From 67-14 sp020438345 (GTDB taxonomy: Bacteria > Actinomycetota > Thermoleophilia > Solirubrobacterales > 70-9), in assembly GCA_937872475.1 (NCBI GenBank), contig CALMSY010000032.1:1-64000 (forward strand): a stretch of 64,000 nt of DNA. Reading direction: 5' to 3'. The translations under genes and the position numbers were made by a program. Shown one piece after another: positions 11,437-19,778 of this stretch. The notes under the pieces are model-generated. The model was not told the DNA's origin and made no database searches. It was given only the letters and a program-made list of their open reading frames with translations. Within the stretch, counting starts at the first letter, position 1. Each line of letters starts with the position of its first letter.

Positions 11437-11515
11437 CCGGGTGTCTGGAGCAGACGCCTGGTTACACCGGATCCTGACCGGGATGTCCGGACTAGACGCC
11501 TGGTTACACCGGATC
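11433..11515. repeat. 41/42-bp tandem duplication between convergent genes
   Basis: Copy 1 (11433-11473) and copy 2 (11474-11515) both begin CTGACCGGG and end AGACGCCTGGTTACACCGGATC, differing at a few internal bases. It overlaps the stop codon of the gene ending at 11436 and the last codons of the convergent gene ending at 11504. Confidence 0.88.
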
Positions 11516-12241
11516 CGGTGGCCGGGCCGGATCCACTTCATCTGACTGTCCCTCCGGATCAGCGCGGTGTAGCGCCTCGATGCCCATGAACCCGAGGCCG
11601 GCGCACATCGCGGTGGCGATCAGCAGGCCGGCTACCGTCCCCATCGGGAAGTTGCTCTGGCCGGTCCAGTAGAGAATGCCGGAAAGTTCGGCTGGTTCGC
11701 CGTCAACCTTCAGCGGGATCCGGTAGTCGCGTACAGCCTGCGTAACGGCTGGGTCCTCGACCACCTCGGGGACCGCATCGCTCATCGAGTGGCTGCGCCG
11801 GTCGAACCAGACCAGGGTCCCGTCATCGCTCTGCTTCTCCCATCTGGGCGGTGCTTTCGGATCTGCGGATTCCTCGACCGGAGTTGTTGCGTAGCGGTCC
11901 TGGTTCAGGAAGTAGGCGGGCGAAAGGGTGTTCAGGGAAACCGTCCCGTCCGGGGCGAGTTTCGCGTAGGGCTCTCCTTCGTAGCCCATCACGATCACTT
12001 CTTTGTCACTCCCGTTCTTCAGGCGCAGCCTCGCGTCATAGTCGAGCATCTCGAACTCGATCCCTTCGGCCAGGCGGGAGGGAGTGATCTCCTCCGGGAC
12101 CGACTCGAACAAATGTGACGAGTCGGTGTGGGCTGCCGCCGGGGTCACCGGCAGCAGGCAAAGCGACCCGATGAAGGCGAGGGCTGCCAGCAACACGAGA
12201 AGCGCGGGCTTTACCCCCGGTACCAACTTGTCGCGGGTCAT
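11504..12241 (-). CDS. exported, membrane-anchored protein of the heme-copper operon
   Basis: A 245-residue protein with an N-terminal signal (about residues 13-37, ending in PAAAHT), a large extracytoplasmic domain and one C-terminal membrane helix (about 199-222) before an acidic tail. The domain contains DYDARLRLKNGSDKEVIV then GYEGEPYAKL, and later a YFLNQDRYAT segment and a WFDRRSH segment, a pattern I have seen in actinobacterial membrane proteins of unknown role. It is the last gene of the subunit II, subunit I, cytochrome c series, 8 nt after the cytochrome gene. A role in assembly or copper handling is a guess from context. Its last codons lie in a tandem duplication. Confidence 0.8.
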   Translation of the reverse strand: MTRDKLVPGVKPALLVLLAALAFIGSLCLLPVTPAAAHTDSSHLFESVPEEITPSRLAEGIEFEMLDYDARLRLKNGSDKEVIVMGYEGEPYAKLAPDGTVSLNTLSPAYFLNQDRYATTPVEESADPKAPPRWEKQSDDGTLVWFDRRSHSMSDAVPEVVEDPAVTQAVRDYRIPLKVDGEPAELSGILYWTGQSNFPMGTVAGLLIATAMCAGLGFMGIEALHRADPEGQSDEVDPARPPDPV

Positions 12242-12249
12242 TTCGAGGC

Positions 12250-12711
12250 CTACTTCCCTGAACCCGAGGACTCGGCCACAAAATCAGCGACCTGCTGGGC
12301 TTCCTCACCCGAGAGCAGGGCCGGTGGCATCGCTCCGGAACCAGCCCCGCCATTCTCGATTGCCGAAAGCACCAACGCCGAATCCGGCTGAAGGTCATCG
12401 AGGTTGGGACCGACTGTGGCGGTCGTGCCGGCTGCCTCGAGCGTGTGGCAGCTACCGCAGGAGGCCGTGAAGGCACTGGCACCAGGACCGGCGGCGACCG
12501 GTTCTTCAGCGGACCCGCCGGATGTCGCGGCCGGCACATCGGCGGTGACCTGCGTATCGGCATTGTTCTTGCCGATTTCGTAGGCGACGATCATCGCTGC
12601 GAGGACCAAACAGCCAATCGCGATTCCGGCCAGCCAGGCCTGGAGCGTGCGGTCACTTCCTCCTCCCGTTCCAGCCTCACTCTTGTCCCGTTTTTCCTGT
12701 TCTTCTTCCAT
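12250..12711 (-). CDS. membrane-anchored class I cytochrome c
   Basis: A 153-residue protein with a membrane helix (about residues 25-45), an Ala/Gly/Glu-rich linker, and a cytochrome c domain with heme-binding CGSCH (residues 85-89) and a likely axial Met in GAMPP (M128). It is probably anchored outside the membrane and passes electrons to the CuA site of the oxidoreductase encoded just upstream. Its ATG lies 3 nt after the subunit I stop codon, so translation is likely coupled. Confidence 0.9.
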   Translation of the reverse strand: MEEEQEKRDKSEAGTGGGSDRTLQAWLAGIAIGCLVLAAMIVAYEIGKNNADTQVTADVPAATSGGSAEEPVAAGPGASAFTASCGSCHTLEAAGTTATVGPNLDDLQPDSALVLSAIENGGAGSGAMPPALLSGEEAQQVADFVAESSGSGK

Positions 12712-12714
12712 CGA

Positions 12715-14766
12715 TCACCCTCCGGTTACGCCCGCTGCGAACATCAGTCCCATCCCGACCGAGGAGATCAGGACAGCCCAGCCGGCCGTACGGCCGAGCG
12801 TTGACGCGCCCAGCCCCAATAAAAAGCCCAGTATCAGGACAACGAAGTGATACGAGGCATGCAGAAAGTTTTCGTCTTCGATGTCGGTGTAGATCGCGGG
12901 AATCATGAAGAGGAGCATTCCGGCCGGCAGCAGGATGACCGTGATCAGACCGATGTTTGTCCAGCGGGGAGTGATCCTGCGGGCGATCGCCGGTGTGGAA
13001 GCCAGCGCCGCCGCCAGCATTGCCCCGATGAAGAACTGGACAGCATGGGCGAGGTGGTGGAAACCTATCGTCGCTTCGGAGGCCTCCGAGATCGGAGGCA
13101 ACAAAGCGAAAGAGGCGATCACGGCAAGTCCGACTGTCACTGCGATACCAAAGGGACTCCGAAGCAGAGGCTCGGGCGCGTTGCCGAGTGCGAGATCCGC
13201 CTCGGTCGAAGCACCTGCGATCGAAGCGAGTGCCGGTTCGGGAGGAGCCTCCCTGCGTCGCGCGAGTGCCGTTCGGGCAAGGGAGAAAAACTCCAGAAGG
13301 AGCATGAAGAAACCGATCAGGAAGACGATCGCGAAGATCGATGCAACGAGGCTGTAGTTCTCTGTCCCGATCGGCTGGACTGCCCAGCGGCGGGGTATTC
13401 CCAGCGCACCGGAGATGTACCAGCTGAAGATGAACCCGTATCCGCCTCCGACCATCAGGAGAGGAGCCCAGATCGTTGTTCTGCGACTGGCGGTTCTCCC
13501 GGCAGCCCGCTCGAGCATGTACGAGACCAGGGCCATCATCCACATCCCCACACCCATCATCAGGTAATTGTGGAAATGTGCCGGTACCCAGAGTGTGTTG
13601 TGAAGCCGGAAGTTGATCGGGATCAGCGAATCGATCACCGCCCCTGAACCGCCAATCGCCCAGCCGGCGAAACCCAGGTACAGCAGGACCGAGGTGAGGG
13701 TCCAGCGGAACCGGGAACCCCAGATCAGCATCATCCCGGTGTAGATGGTCACCACCGCGACCGGTATCGCGGCCGCCGAAGAGGCGACCAGCGAAATCAT
13801 CTGCGGGGCACCGGGCTGGACGAAATCCATGTAAAGGTGGTGCGAGTAGGCCGTCATCACGAAGACGATGGTGAAAAGCCATCCGATCGCCAACGGCTTC
13901 GAGAGCTTCCACTGCCGTCCGGCGTAAAGCGGCACCAGCACGTAGATCATTCCGGCGGCGAGGTAGATGATCAGGTTGGCGATCGTGTGGCCGAAGAAAT
14001 AGGTGAGGTTCTTCGCCCAGAGCGCGTCGAGCGCCACCTGTCCGTCGATCGTATGGTCAAGCAGGGCCATGACGATGGTCATCCCGACCGCACTGCAGAT
14101 GACTCCTTGAATTGTCACCGCGGTCGCAGCGATCACCTGGGGCGGGGGACCGGTTGGATCCTTTCCACGCAACCACTTGACCCCGAGTGCTCCGCTCAGT
14201 CCGCCATAGGCCTGGGTGGTGGCTTTCAGGACATCGATGCAATAGACCATGAACCCGACTCCGACAAGGCCCATGCCGATGATGAAGGTGACCGCCGCCC
14301 AGGTGGACCACTGGCCCGATGCGTCGAAAGGCAGCGGGAAGAGGAAAGTCCAGCCGGCCGCGAACCCGCCGATCAGGACCGCGACCACAATGAGGACGGC
14401 TCCCGCGACAATCGCCAGCCAGCTTGCGATCGCACGTCCGAGGCTAAGTCCGGGAACGACAGCCCGGACCACGAACCACAGGCCTCCCATCATCGAGAGG
14501 AGCGCACCGGCCAGCATGCCGGAGGCGTGAAGGGTCATCAGGCGATAAAACCATTCGGGCGAGACCCCGACCGTGTCTGCCTGGGTGAACCTCATGAGCA
14601 GGCCGACCAGGGCCATCAGCGCGAAGAGCGCCAGTCCGGTGCCGCCGAACAGCCAGCCAACCAGATTCTGGGGCTTCGACGTATTCGGATTGAACTTTTC
14701 TCCGAGCGGGTGGAGAACTCCACCGTTGGTATTTGCCGCTTCCGTCGCGGTCGCCGCCTGGCTCAC
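12715..14766 (-). CDS. B-type heme-copper oxidoreductase subunit I with Tyr-to-Asn change
   Basis: A 683-residue membrane protein with about 15 hydrophobic segments. The metal ligands are all present: H80 (low-spin heme), H260 and the H309-H310 pair (copper or non-heme iron), H397 (high-spin heme) and H399 (low-spin heme). LHNTLWVPAHFH matches the equivalent block of B-type (ba3-like) oxidases. Where ba3 has GHPIVY, with Tyr cross-linked to the first His, this protein has GHTIAN, so the Tyr is Asn264. Oxidases need that Tyr; several B-family-derived nitric oxide reductases have replaced it. It may therefore reduce NO rather than O2, which is inference. The C-terminus carries extra helices after about residue 540. 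The GTG start overlaps the subunit II stop (GTGA), with GAGGTGA just upstream. Confidence 0.9.
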   Translation of the reverse strand: MSQAATATEAANTNGGVLHPLGEKFNPNTSKPQNLVGWLFGGTGLALFALMALVGLLMRFTQADTVGVSPEWFYRLMTLHASGMLAGALLSMMGGLWFVVRAVVPGLSLGRAIASWLAIVAGAVLIVVAVLIGGFAAGWTFLFPLPFDASGQWSTWAAVTFIIGMGLVGVGFMVYCIDVLKATTQAYGGLSGALGVKWLRGKDPTGPPPQVIAATAVTIQGVICSAVGMTIVMALLDHTIDGQVALDALWAKNLTYFFGHTIANLIIYLAAGMIYVLVPLYAGRQWKLSKPLAIGWLFTIVFVMTAYSHHLYMDFVQPGAPQMISLVASSAAAIPVAVVTIYTGMMLIWGSRFRWTLTSVLLYLGFAGWAIGGSGAVIDSLIPINFRLHNTLWVPAHFHNYLMMGVGMWMMALVSYMLERAAGRTASRRTTIWAPLLMVGGGYGFIFSWYISGALGIPRRWAVQPIGTENYSLVASIFAIVFLIGFFMLLLEFFSLARTALARRREAPPEPALASIAGASTEADLALGNAPEPLLRSPFGIAVTVGLAVIASFALLPPISEASEATIGFHHLAHAVQFFIGAMLAAALASTPAIARRITPRWTNIGLITVILLPAGMLLFMIPAIYTDIEDENFLHASYHFVVLILGFLLGLGASTLGRTAGWAVLISSVGMGLMFAAGVTGG

Positions 14767-15293
14767 TGCGTCACCTCGAATTCCTTCATCATGTCGTGGT
14801 GTTTGAAGCCGCAGTACTCGAGGCAGGCCATCATGTAGGTGCCCGGTTTGTCGAAAGTCAGGTCAAGCTGGTTGTGGTAGCCGGGCATCGCCTGGACGCT
14901 TCCCATCAGGACTCCATCCGGGTCGTAGATACCGAGGCCATGGTTCACATCGGCGGATGTCACGTCGAATGAGACTTCGCTGCCGACCGGGATGGTCTCC
15001 GGGTTCATCGACCAGTAGAAGAGTCCGCCACTCACATTTACGGTGGCGGTTGCTTTGGAGTCGCCGGGAAAGGGCAGGAAGAAAAGCGAAAGGACAACGC
15101 CGGACCCCAGCAGCAAAACCAGGAAAGCCAGCCAGGCCCGCCGGAGCCTGTATCCCGTGTCGGTGACGGTCTCAAACGCCACATTGCGGCTGGACTGGCG
15201 GGCGACGACCACGAAAATGGTCACGAGGGCCATGGTTACGAACAGGAACGCCATCAAGACAGCGACCTGAAAACTCCCAAACGAGACTTCCAT
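14763..15293 (-). CDS. heme-copper oxidoreductase subunit II with CuA site
   Basis: A 176-residue protein with two N-terminal membrane helices (about residues 8-31 and 54-74) and a cupredoxin domain. The CuA ligands are complete: H118 (DVNHGLGIY), then C157, E159, C161, H165 and M168 in CLEYCGFKHHDM. It takes electrons from a cytochrome c and passes them to subunit I. I use the ATG at 15293, preceded by AAGGAG at a good distance; a GTG at 15326 would extend it by 11 residues but has no such site. It is the first gene of the four-gene operon, with a 30-bp palindrome upstream. Confidence 0.92.
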   Translation of the reverse strand: MEVSFGSFQVAVLMAFLFVTMALVTIFVVVARQSSRNVAFETVTDTGYRLRRAWLAFLVLLLGSGVVLSLFFLPFPGDSKATATVNVSGGLFYWSMNPETIPVGSEVSFDVTSADVNHGLGIYDPDGVLMGSVQAMPGYHNQLDLTFDKPGTYMMACLEYCGFKHHDMMKEFEVTQ

Positions 15294-15339
15294 TCGTGGC
15301 TCCTTCGGTTTCAGACCGGATACCACCCCGGACGCGGGA

Positions 15340-15369
15340 GACTTTACCTATCCGTCGCTGGGTAAAGTC
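15340..15369. promoter_or_regulatory. perfect 9-bp inverted repeat, candidate operator
   Basis: GACTTTACC (15340-15348) and GGTAAAGTC (15361-15369) are exact inverted arms with a 12-nt spacer, about 50 bp upstream of the subunit II start. There is no T-tract, so a terminator is unlikely. It looks like the binding site of a dimeric regulator controlling the heme-copper operon. I do not recognise the regulator. Confidence 0.6.
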
Positions 15370-15460
15370 AGTAATTTCCCGTATGATTTCGGGGTGATCA
15401 GGATCTTGGGGACGATCAGAACCGGATCACGATCTGACCGGATCTCCCAGGGGGGTTGGA

Positions 15461-16702
15461 TCAGGGACTCGCGTTTGCTTTGACGGACCGGGACTTGTTG
15501 CCCGATTCGTCGCGCCCTGCTGCCTTCGTAGCTTCGGCCCGAACCCTGGCCCGCCGGGCGGCCCTTGCCTTTGCCGCCCTGGCTTTGGCTCTCGCCCTGT
15601 CGGCGCGCTGCCGCCTGGAAGCTTCCCTGCCTGCCTTTTCAGCAAGCCGGTAGGCAAATGCATTGATGGCCTCGGCCGTTTCCTCCGGTGCCTCGATCTG
15701 CGGCGAGTGACCAGAACCGGCAATCAGCAGGGTTTCCGCACCCGGTATGGCCGCATAGGCGCTGAGAGCCTGACGCGCGTCGTAGATCTGGTCCTCCTCG
15801 CCGAAGATGACCAGCAGCGGCTTGCCGGCCTCGGTCAGACGTTCCGGCAAAGAACTGCTTTCGGTGAAGTCTTCGCTCCGGGCGGCCGACTCCTTGTAGG
15901 CGGGATAAGTCATTGCGCGGACGTCATCGACGTACTTGTCCGGCACGTCATAGCCGGGAGCGAAGCCCTGCGCGACATTTCGGCGGATCATCGCGTCCGG
16001 TGCGACCCGCCACAGGGCCTGGCCGAGCATCGGTGTGCGGATTGCCCTGGCTCCACCCGAAAGTCCGCCGAACGAATTGTCCGGAGCAGAATCGATTATC
16101 ACCAGACCCCTGACAAGGCCGGGAGATTGCTCGGCGACCGAGGTCACGACCTTGCCTCCAAGCGAATGACCGACCAGAATCGCGCCGGAAACATCGAGTC
16201 TGGAGAGCACCTGGGCGACCAGGCCGGCCTGGGTCTCCACGGAATAGTCCGAATCGGGTTTCGCGGAGCCGCCATAACCGAGCATGTCGATGGCGATGAC
16301 CCGGTGACCGGTCCTCAGCAGGGGAATCAGGTCATCCCACCAGTTGATCGCCCCGGCCGAGCCGTGGATCAGGACGATTGGAGTTTCGATGTAGCTGGAT
16401 CGGGCCTGCGTGATGCCGAGGTGGGGGACTCGGCCATGCCGGTTGGCGACGTCGATAAAACCGGAAAGCGACTCCTGCCGAGGCGGTGCGCCGGTATCGA
16501 GAACCTGGAGCTGGCCGGAAGTGGTCTCGACGAGCTGGGCACCCGGAATGTCCAGGCTGGCCGATTCGGTCTCGTTGTTGAGCGCGAAAGCATTGAGCGC
16601 GATCAGGACAAGCAGGATCAGGAGGATCCCGACGATGATCTTCAGTGGTCGCCCGATCCGGGAACCCACGCCCCGCTCTTTATGACTCGAAGCCCGCGTC
16701 AT
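15461..16702 (-). CDS. membrane-anchored alpha/beta hydrolase
   Basis: A 413-residue protein with an N-terminal membrane helix (IIVGILLILLVLIALNAF) followed by an alpha/beta-hydrolase domain. The oxyanion region is VLIHGSAGA, the nucleophile elbow is GHSLGG, the acid is probably in FGEEDQIYD and the His is in GSGHSPQIEAP. The last 50 residues are Arg/Ala/Lys rich, a basic tail that could bind nucleic acid or envelope polymers. I use the ATG at 16702 (MTRASSHKE); a longer frame reaches into the murA region. It is divergent from murA. The substrate is unknown; epoxide hydrolase- or lipase-type activities are possible. Confidence 0.85.
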   Translation of the reverse strand: MTRASSHKERGVGSRIGRPLKIIVGILLILLVLIALNAFALNNETESASLDIPGAQLVETTSGQLQVLDTGAPPRQESLSGFIDVANRHGRVPHLGITQARSSYIETPIVLIHGSAGAINWWDDLIPLLRTGHRVIAIDMLGYGGSAKPDSDYSVETQAGLVAQVLSRLDVSGAILVGHSLGGKVVTSVAEQSPGLVRGLVIIDSAPDNSFGGLSGGARAIRTPMLGQALWRVAPDAMIRRNVAQGFAPGYDVPDKYVDDVRAMTYPAYKESAARSEDFTESSSLPERLTEAGKPLLVIFGEEDQIYDARQALSAYAAIPGAETLLIAGSGHSPQIEAPEETAEAINAFAYRLAEKAGREASRRQRADRARAKARAAKARAARRARVRAEATKAAGRDESGNKSRSVKANASP

Positions 16703-16791
16703 TACCGGTGTTACCCTAGTCCGGCTTTCGGTCGGGCTGCAAGGTCCCCGTCCAGTCACACGAAAATCGTCAACCACGGGGTACACAACAG

Positions 16792-18078
16792 ATGCAGAAG
16801 TTCGTAATTCAGGGCGGGGTACCGCTCTCCGGCGAGATCACGGCCGCAGGCAACAAGAACGCCGCCCTGCCCATTCTCGCTGCCTGCCTCCTGACAGAGG
16901 AGCCGGTGACTGTTGCGAATGTTCCCCGGATCCGGGATACGGAAGCACAGATTGACCTGCTGGCAGCTCTGGGAGTGACCGTTGAATGGGTCGAAGACAA
17001 CACGGTCCGGCTCTGCGCGAAGGATGTCGAGGGAACCACCCTCGATGAGGGACTCTCGGCGGCTATCCGGGCATCGTTCTTGCTGGCCGGCCCACTCCTG
17101 GCCCGCTTCGGCAGCGTTCACATGCCCCCGCCGGGAGGCGATTTCATCGGCCGCCGGCGTCTGGACGCGCATCTGGACGCATTCCGCGAGCTCGGCGCAA
17201 GGGTTGGCGGCGACCGCTGGATAGAGCTGAACGCGCCACCTGGTGGCCTGCGGGCGACGGAAATCTTCATGGATGAACCGTCGGTCATGGGAACGGAAAA
17301 CGCACTGATGGCCGCGGCACTCACCCCCGGGAAGACGACGATCTTCAATGCGGCGTCGGAGCCTCATGTTCAGGATCTGGCCCGTCTGCTGGTCAAGATG
17401 GGCGCCCCTGTCTCCGGAATCGGCTCGAACGTGATGGTTGTCTCCGGTCAGTCCGAACTCGGAGGAGCCGACCACAAGGTCACACCCGACCACATTGAAA
17501 TCGCCAGTTTCATGGCTCTCGCCGCCGCAACCGGCGGCGAGCTCCGGATCCGCGAGATCGAGCCCTTCGACCTGATCATGATCCGCCGGCAGTTCCGGCG
17601 CCTCGGATTCCAGTCCGTTGTGGAAGGTACCGACGTGATCGTTCCTCCTTCCCAGAACCTGCGTGTCCAGCCGGATGCCGGCGGAGCAATCCCCAAAATT
17701 GAGGACGGCCCGTGGCCCGCCTTCCCGGCTGACCTCACCTCGATCGCTCTCGCGCTGGCGACCCAGGCCGAGGGAGAGGTCCTGATTTTCGAAAAGATGT
17801 TCGAGAACCGCCTCTTCTTCGTTGACAAACTGGTTGCGATGGGTGCGAGGATCACGCTTTGCGATCCGCACCGTGCGATCGTCAGCGGACCGACCCGCCT
17901 CCACGGCGAAAGAGTGGACAGTCCCGACATCCGGGCGGGTATGGCAATGCTGATAGCTGCCCTGGCCGCAGAGGGAACCTCCCACATCGGAAATATCCGC
18001 CAGATCGACCGTGGCTACGAGAACATCGACGACCGGTTGCGGTTGCTCGGAGCTCATATCGAGCGCGTAGACGACTAG
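16792..18078 (+). CDS. murA: UDP-N-acetylglucosamine 1-carboxyvinyltransferase
   Basis: A 428-residue enzyme that transfers enolpyruvate from PEP to UDP-GlcNAc, the first committed step of peptidoglycan synthesis. The N-terminal GNKNAALPILAA (K22) and the repeated inside-out barrel structure are typical. The active-site loop reads PPPGGDFIGRRRLDAH: the usual Cys (C115 in E. coli) is Asp117. The same Cys-to-Asp change makes mycobacterial MurA insensitive to fosfomycin. The gene is followed 7 nt later by hisZ and may be the first gene of that transcript. Confidence 0.97.
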   Translation: MQKFVIQGGVPLSGEITAAGNKNAALPILAACLLTEEPVTVANVPRIRDTEAQIDLLAALGVTVEWVEDNTVRLCAKDVEGTTLDEGLSAAIRASFLLAGPLLARFGSVHMPPPGGDFIGRRRLDAHLDAFRELGARVGGDRWIELNAPPGGLRATEIFMDEPSVMGTENALMAAALTPGKTTIFNAASEPHVQDLARLLVKMGAPVSGIGSNVMVVSGQSELGGADHKVTPDHIEIASFMALAAATGGELRIREIEPFDLIMIRRQFRRLGFQSVVEGTDVIVPPSQNLRVQPDAGGAIPKIEDGPWPAFPADLTSIALALATQAEGEVLIFEKMFENRLFFVDKLVAMGARITLCDPHRAIVSGPTRLHGERVDSPDIRAGMAMLIAALAAEGTSHIGNIRQIDRGYENIDDRLRLLGAHIERVDD

Positions 18079-18085
18079 GGGGATC

Positions 18086-19105
18086 ATGCTTCGTCCGATC
18101 CCCCCAGGAACAAGGGATGTCCTCCCGGACGAGATGCGCGAACTCCGCGCGATCCAGACAGCCCTGCTTGGAACGTTCGAGAATGCCGGTTTCAGCGAGG
18201 TGAGGACTCCGACTCTCGAGTACGCCGACTCGATGGAACTGGCCGATCGCCGGGCCGCCGATTCCGCGTACCGTTTTTTCGACGACAGAGGCGAAATGCT
18301 CGCCTTGAGGACGGACATGACGATCCCGATTGCCCGTCTTGTGGCCGACCGCTTCCGGGACGTCGACCCGCCACACCGCCTCAGCTATTTTGCCAATGCC
18401 TACCGCGCGGTGACGCCGCAAAGAGGTGAGCTCCGGGAGTTCGGACAGGCCGGGGTCGAGTTGATCGGAGTCCCCGGCGCCGAAGGAACTGCCGAAGTGG
18501 TTGCCCTGCTCGACAAGTCGCTTGCCTCGGTCGGTCTTTCAGAAGCGGTGATCGGTATCGGCCACTCCGGCCTCTGGGAAGCCCTGCTCGAAGATGGAGG
18601 CGTGAACCCGGAGACAATCGAAACCACCGCATCGCTGCTGGCTGATCATGACCTCGTCGGGGTTGAAAGGTCGATGAAGGAATCGGACTCGATCGCAGAC
18701 GAAACCGTGTACCAGGCCACCGAGATGATCCAGATGAGAGGCGGCTCCGAGGTTCTGGAGCAAGCCCGCCGCTTTGGAGGCGAGAGGTTCTCCGACGCGC
18801 TAGGCCGGCTGACTGCTGCCTTCGAGGAAATCACTCGCAGGCAGATCGGGCGCCAGGTACTGATTGACCTGGGCATGCTCCGGGAAATCGGTTACTACAC
18901 CGGTTCGACCATCGAGGTCTACGACGCCGCGGTCGGTGAGATCATCGGTGGCGGCGGACGCTACGACGGGCTGATGAACAAATTCGGCCTTGAACTGCCT
19001 GCGGCCGGCTTCACTCTCTACATAGAGCGCATTCACAAGGCCCAGCTCGAGCGTGGAGCCTTGAGTTCTGCGGCACGTCGTGGTCCGGAAGCAGACCATG
19101 TTTGA
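18086..19105 (+). CDS. hisZ: ATP phosphoribosyltransferase regulatory subunit
   Basis: A 339-residue class II aminoacyl-tRNA-synthetase-like protein, shorter than HisRS. It has motif 2 (RLSYFANAYRAVTPQRGELREFGQAGVE) and GGGGRYDGL near the end, but lacks the anticodon-binding domain. HisZ pairs with short-form HisG to build the first enzyme of histidine synthesis and confers feedback control; the short hisG that follows makes this the preferred reading over hisS. Its end overlaps the hisG start. Confidence 0.93.
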   Translation: MLRPIPPGTRDVLPDEMRELRAIQTALLGTFENAGFSEVRTPTLEYADSMELADRRAADSAYRFFDDRGEMLALRTDMTIPIARLVADRFRDVDPPHRLSYFANAYRAVTPQRGELREFGQAGVELIGVPGAEGTAEVVALLDKSLASVGLSEAVIGIGHSGLWEALLEDGGVNPETIETTASLLADHDLVGVERSMKESDSIADETVYQATEMIQMRGGSEVLEQARRFGGERFSDALGRLTAAFEEITRRQIGRQVLIDLGMLREIGYYTGSTIEVYDAAVGEIIGGGGRYDGLMNKFGLELPAAGFTLYIERIHKAQLERGALSSAARRGPEADHV

Positions 19106-19778
19106 AGATCTCCGGAAACCCGGCGGCAAATTGAAGCTGGCGGTGCCGCGAGGCGCACTGCTCGAAGAGGTACTCGACCTGCTCGACAAGGCAGGAATCG
19201 AAACTTCCGGGGCGAGGGGCGATTCCCGGTCGCTTGTGTTCGACGGGGGCGACCTGACCCTGATCACAATGCGACCTTCAGATGTGCCGACCTACGTTTC
19301 AGCTGGCGCGGCTGACCTCGGGATCACCGGCAAGGATGTCCTGCTCGAGCAGAGCGACCGGCCGGTCTACGAACTGGTTGACCTCGGTATCGGTCCCTGC
19401 CGCATGGTTCTGGCCACTCAGAAAGGAGACGTGGCGCCGAGTGAACATCAGCGAAGGCTGGGAATGATGAAGATCGCAACCAAGTACAAGCGGATAGCCG
19501 AAAGATATTTCGACCAGCGGGGCCGACAAGTCGAGCTGGTCGAGGTAAAGGGCTCGATCGAACTGGCACCTCTGGTCGGCCTTGCCGATGGAATCGTTGA
19601 CCTCGTTGCTACTGGCCGGACCCTGGCTGAAAACAACCTCGAGGTTCGCGAAGAGATTCTCAGCAGTACCGGACGTCTGGTTGCCAACCGCGTTTCGTAC
19701 AGGATCCGCCGGGAGGAAGTCGATTCTCTAGCCAGCCGTTTGAGCGAAGCGTCCGGCGGCGATCCGGGAACGGCATGA
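19098..19778 (+). CDS. hisG: ATP phosphoribosyltransferase, short form
   Basis: A 226-residue catalytic subunit lacking the C-terminal regulatory domain of long HisG, which agrees with the hisZ before it. Motifs include LAVPRGALLEEVLDLL, the DLGITGKDVLLE segment and the PRPP loop DLVATGRTLAENNL. It condenses ATP with PRPP. The ATG at 19098 is preceded by GGAAG and overlaps the last codons of hisZ; a GTG at 19080 is possible but less likely. Confidence 0.95.
   Translation: MFEDLRKPGGKLKLAVPRGALLEEVLDLLDKAGIETSGARGDSRSLVFDGGDLTLITMRPSDVPTYVSAGAADLGITGKDVLLEQSDRPVYELVDLGIGPCRMVLATQKGDVAPSEHQRRLGMMKIATKYKRIAERYFDQRGRQVELVEVKGSIELAPLVGLADGIVDLVATGRTLAENNLEVREEILSSTGRLVANRVSYRIRREEVDSLASRLSEASGGDPGTA

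Noticed and set aside
12677..13912. 411-residue frame overlapping subunit I of the heme-copper enzyme in another frame
   Set aside because: The sequence is Arg/Gly/Asp-rich without motifs, and it lies within a well-supported gene.
16756..18318. 520-residue frame on the minus strand opposite murA and hisZ
   Set aside because: It mirrors murA and the start of hisZ, which have full family motifs. Long antisense frames are expected in such G/C-rich genes.
18086..19105. Histidyl-tRNA synthetase (hisS)
   Set aside because: The protein is too short and lacks the anticodon-binding domain; the adjacent short hisG indicates hisZ.
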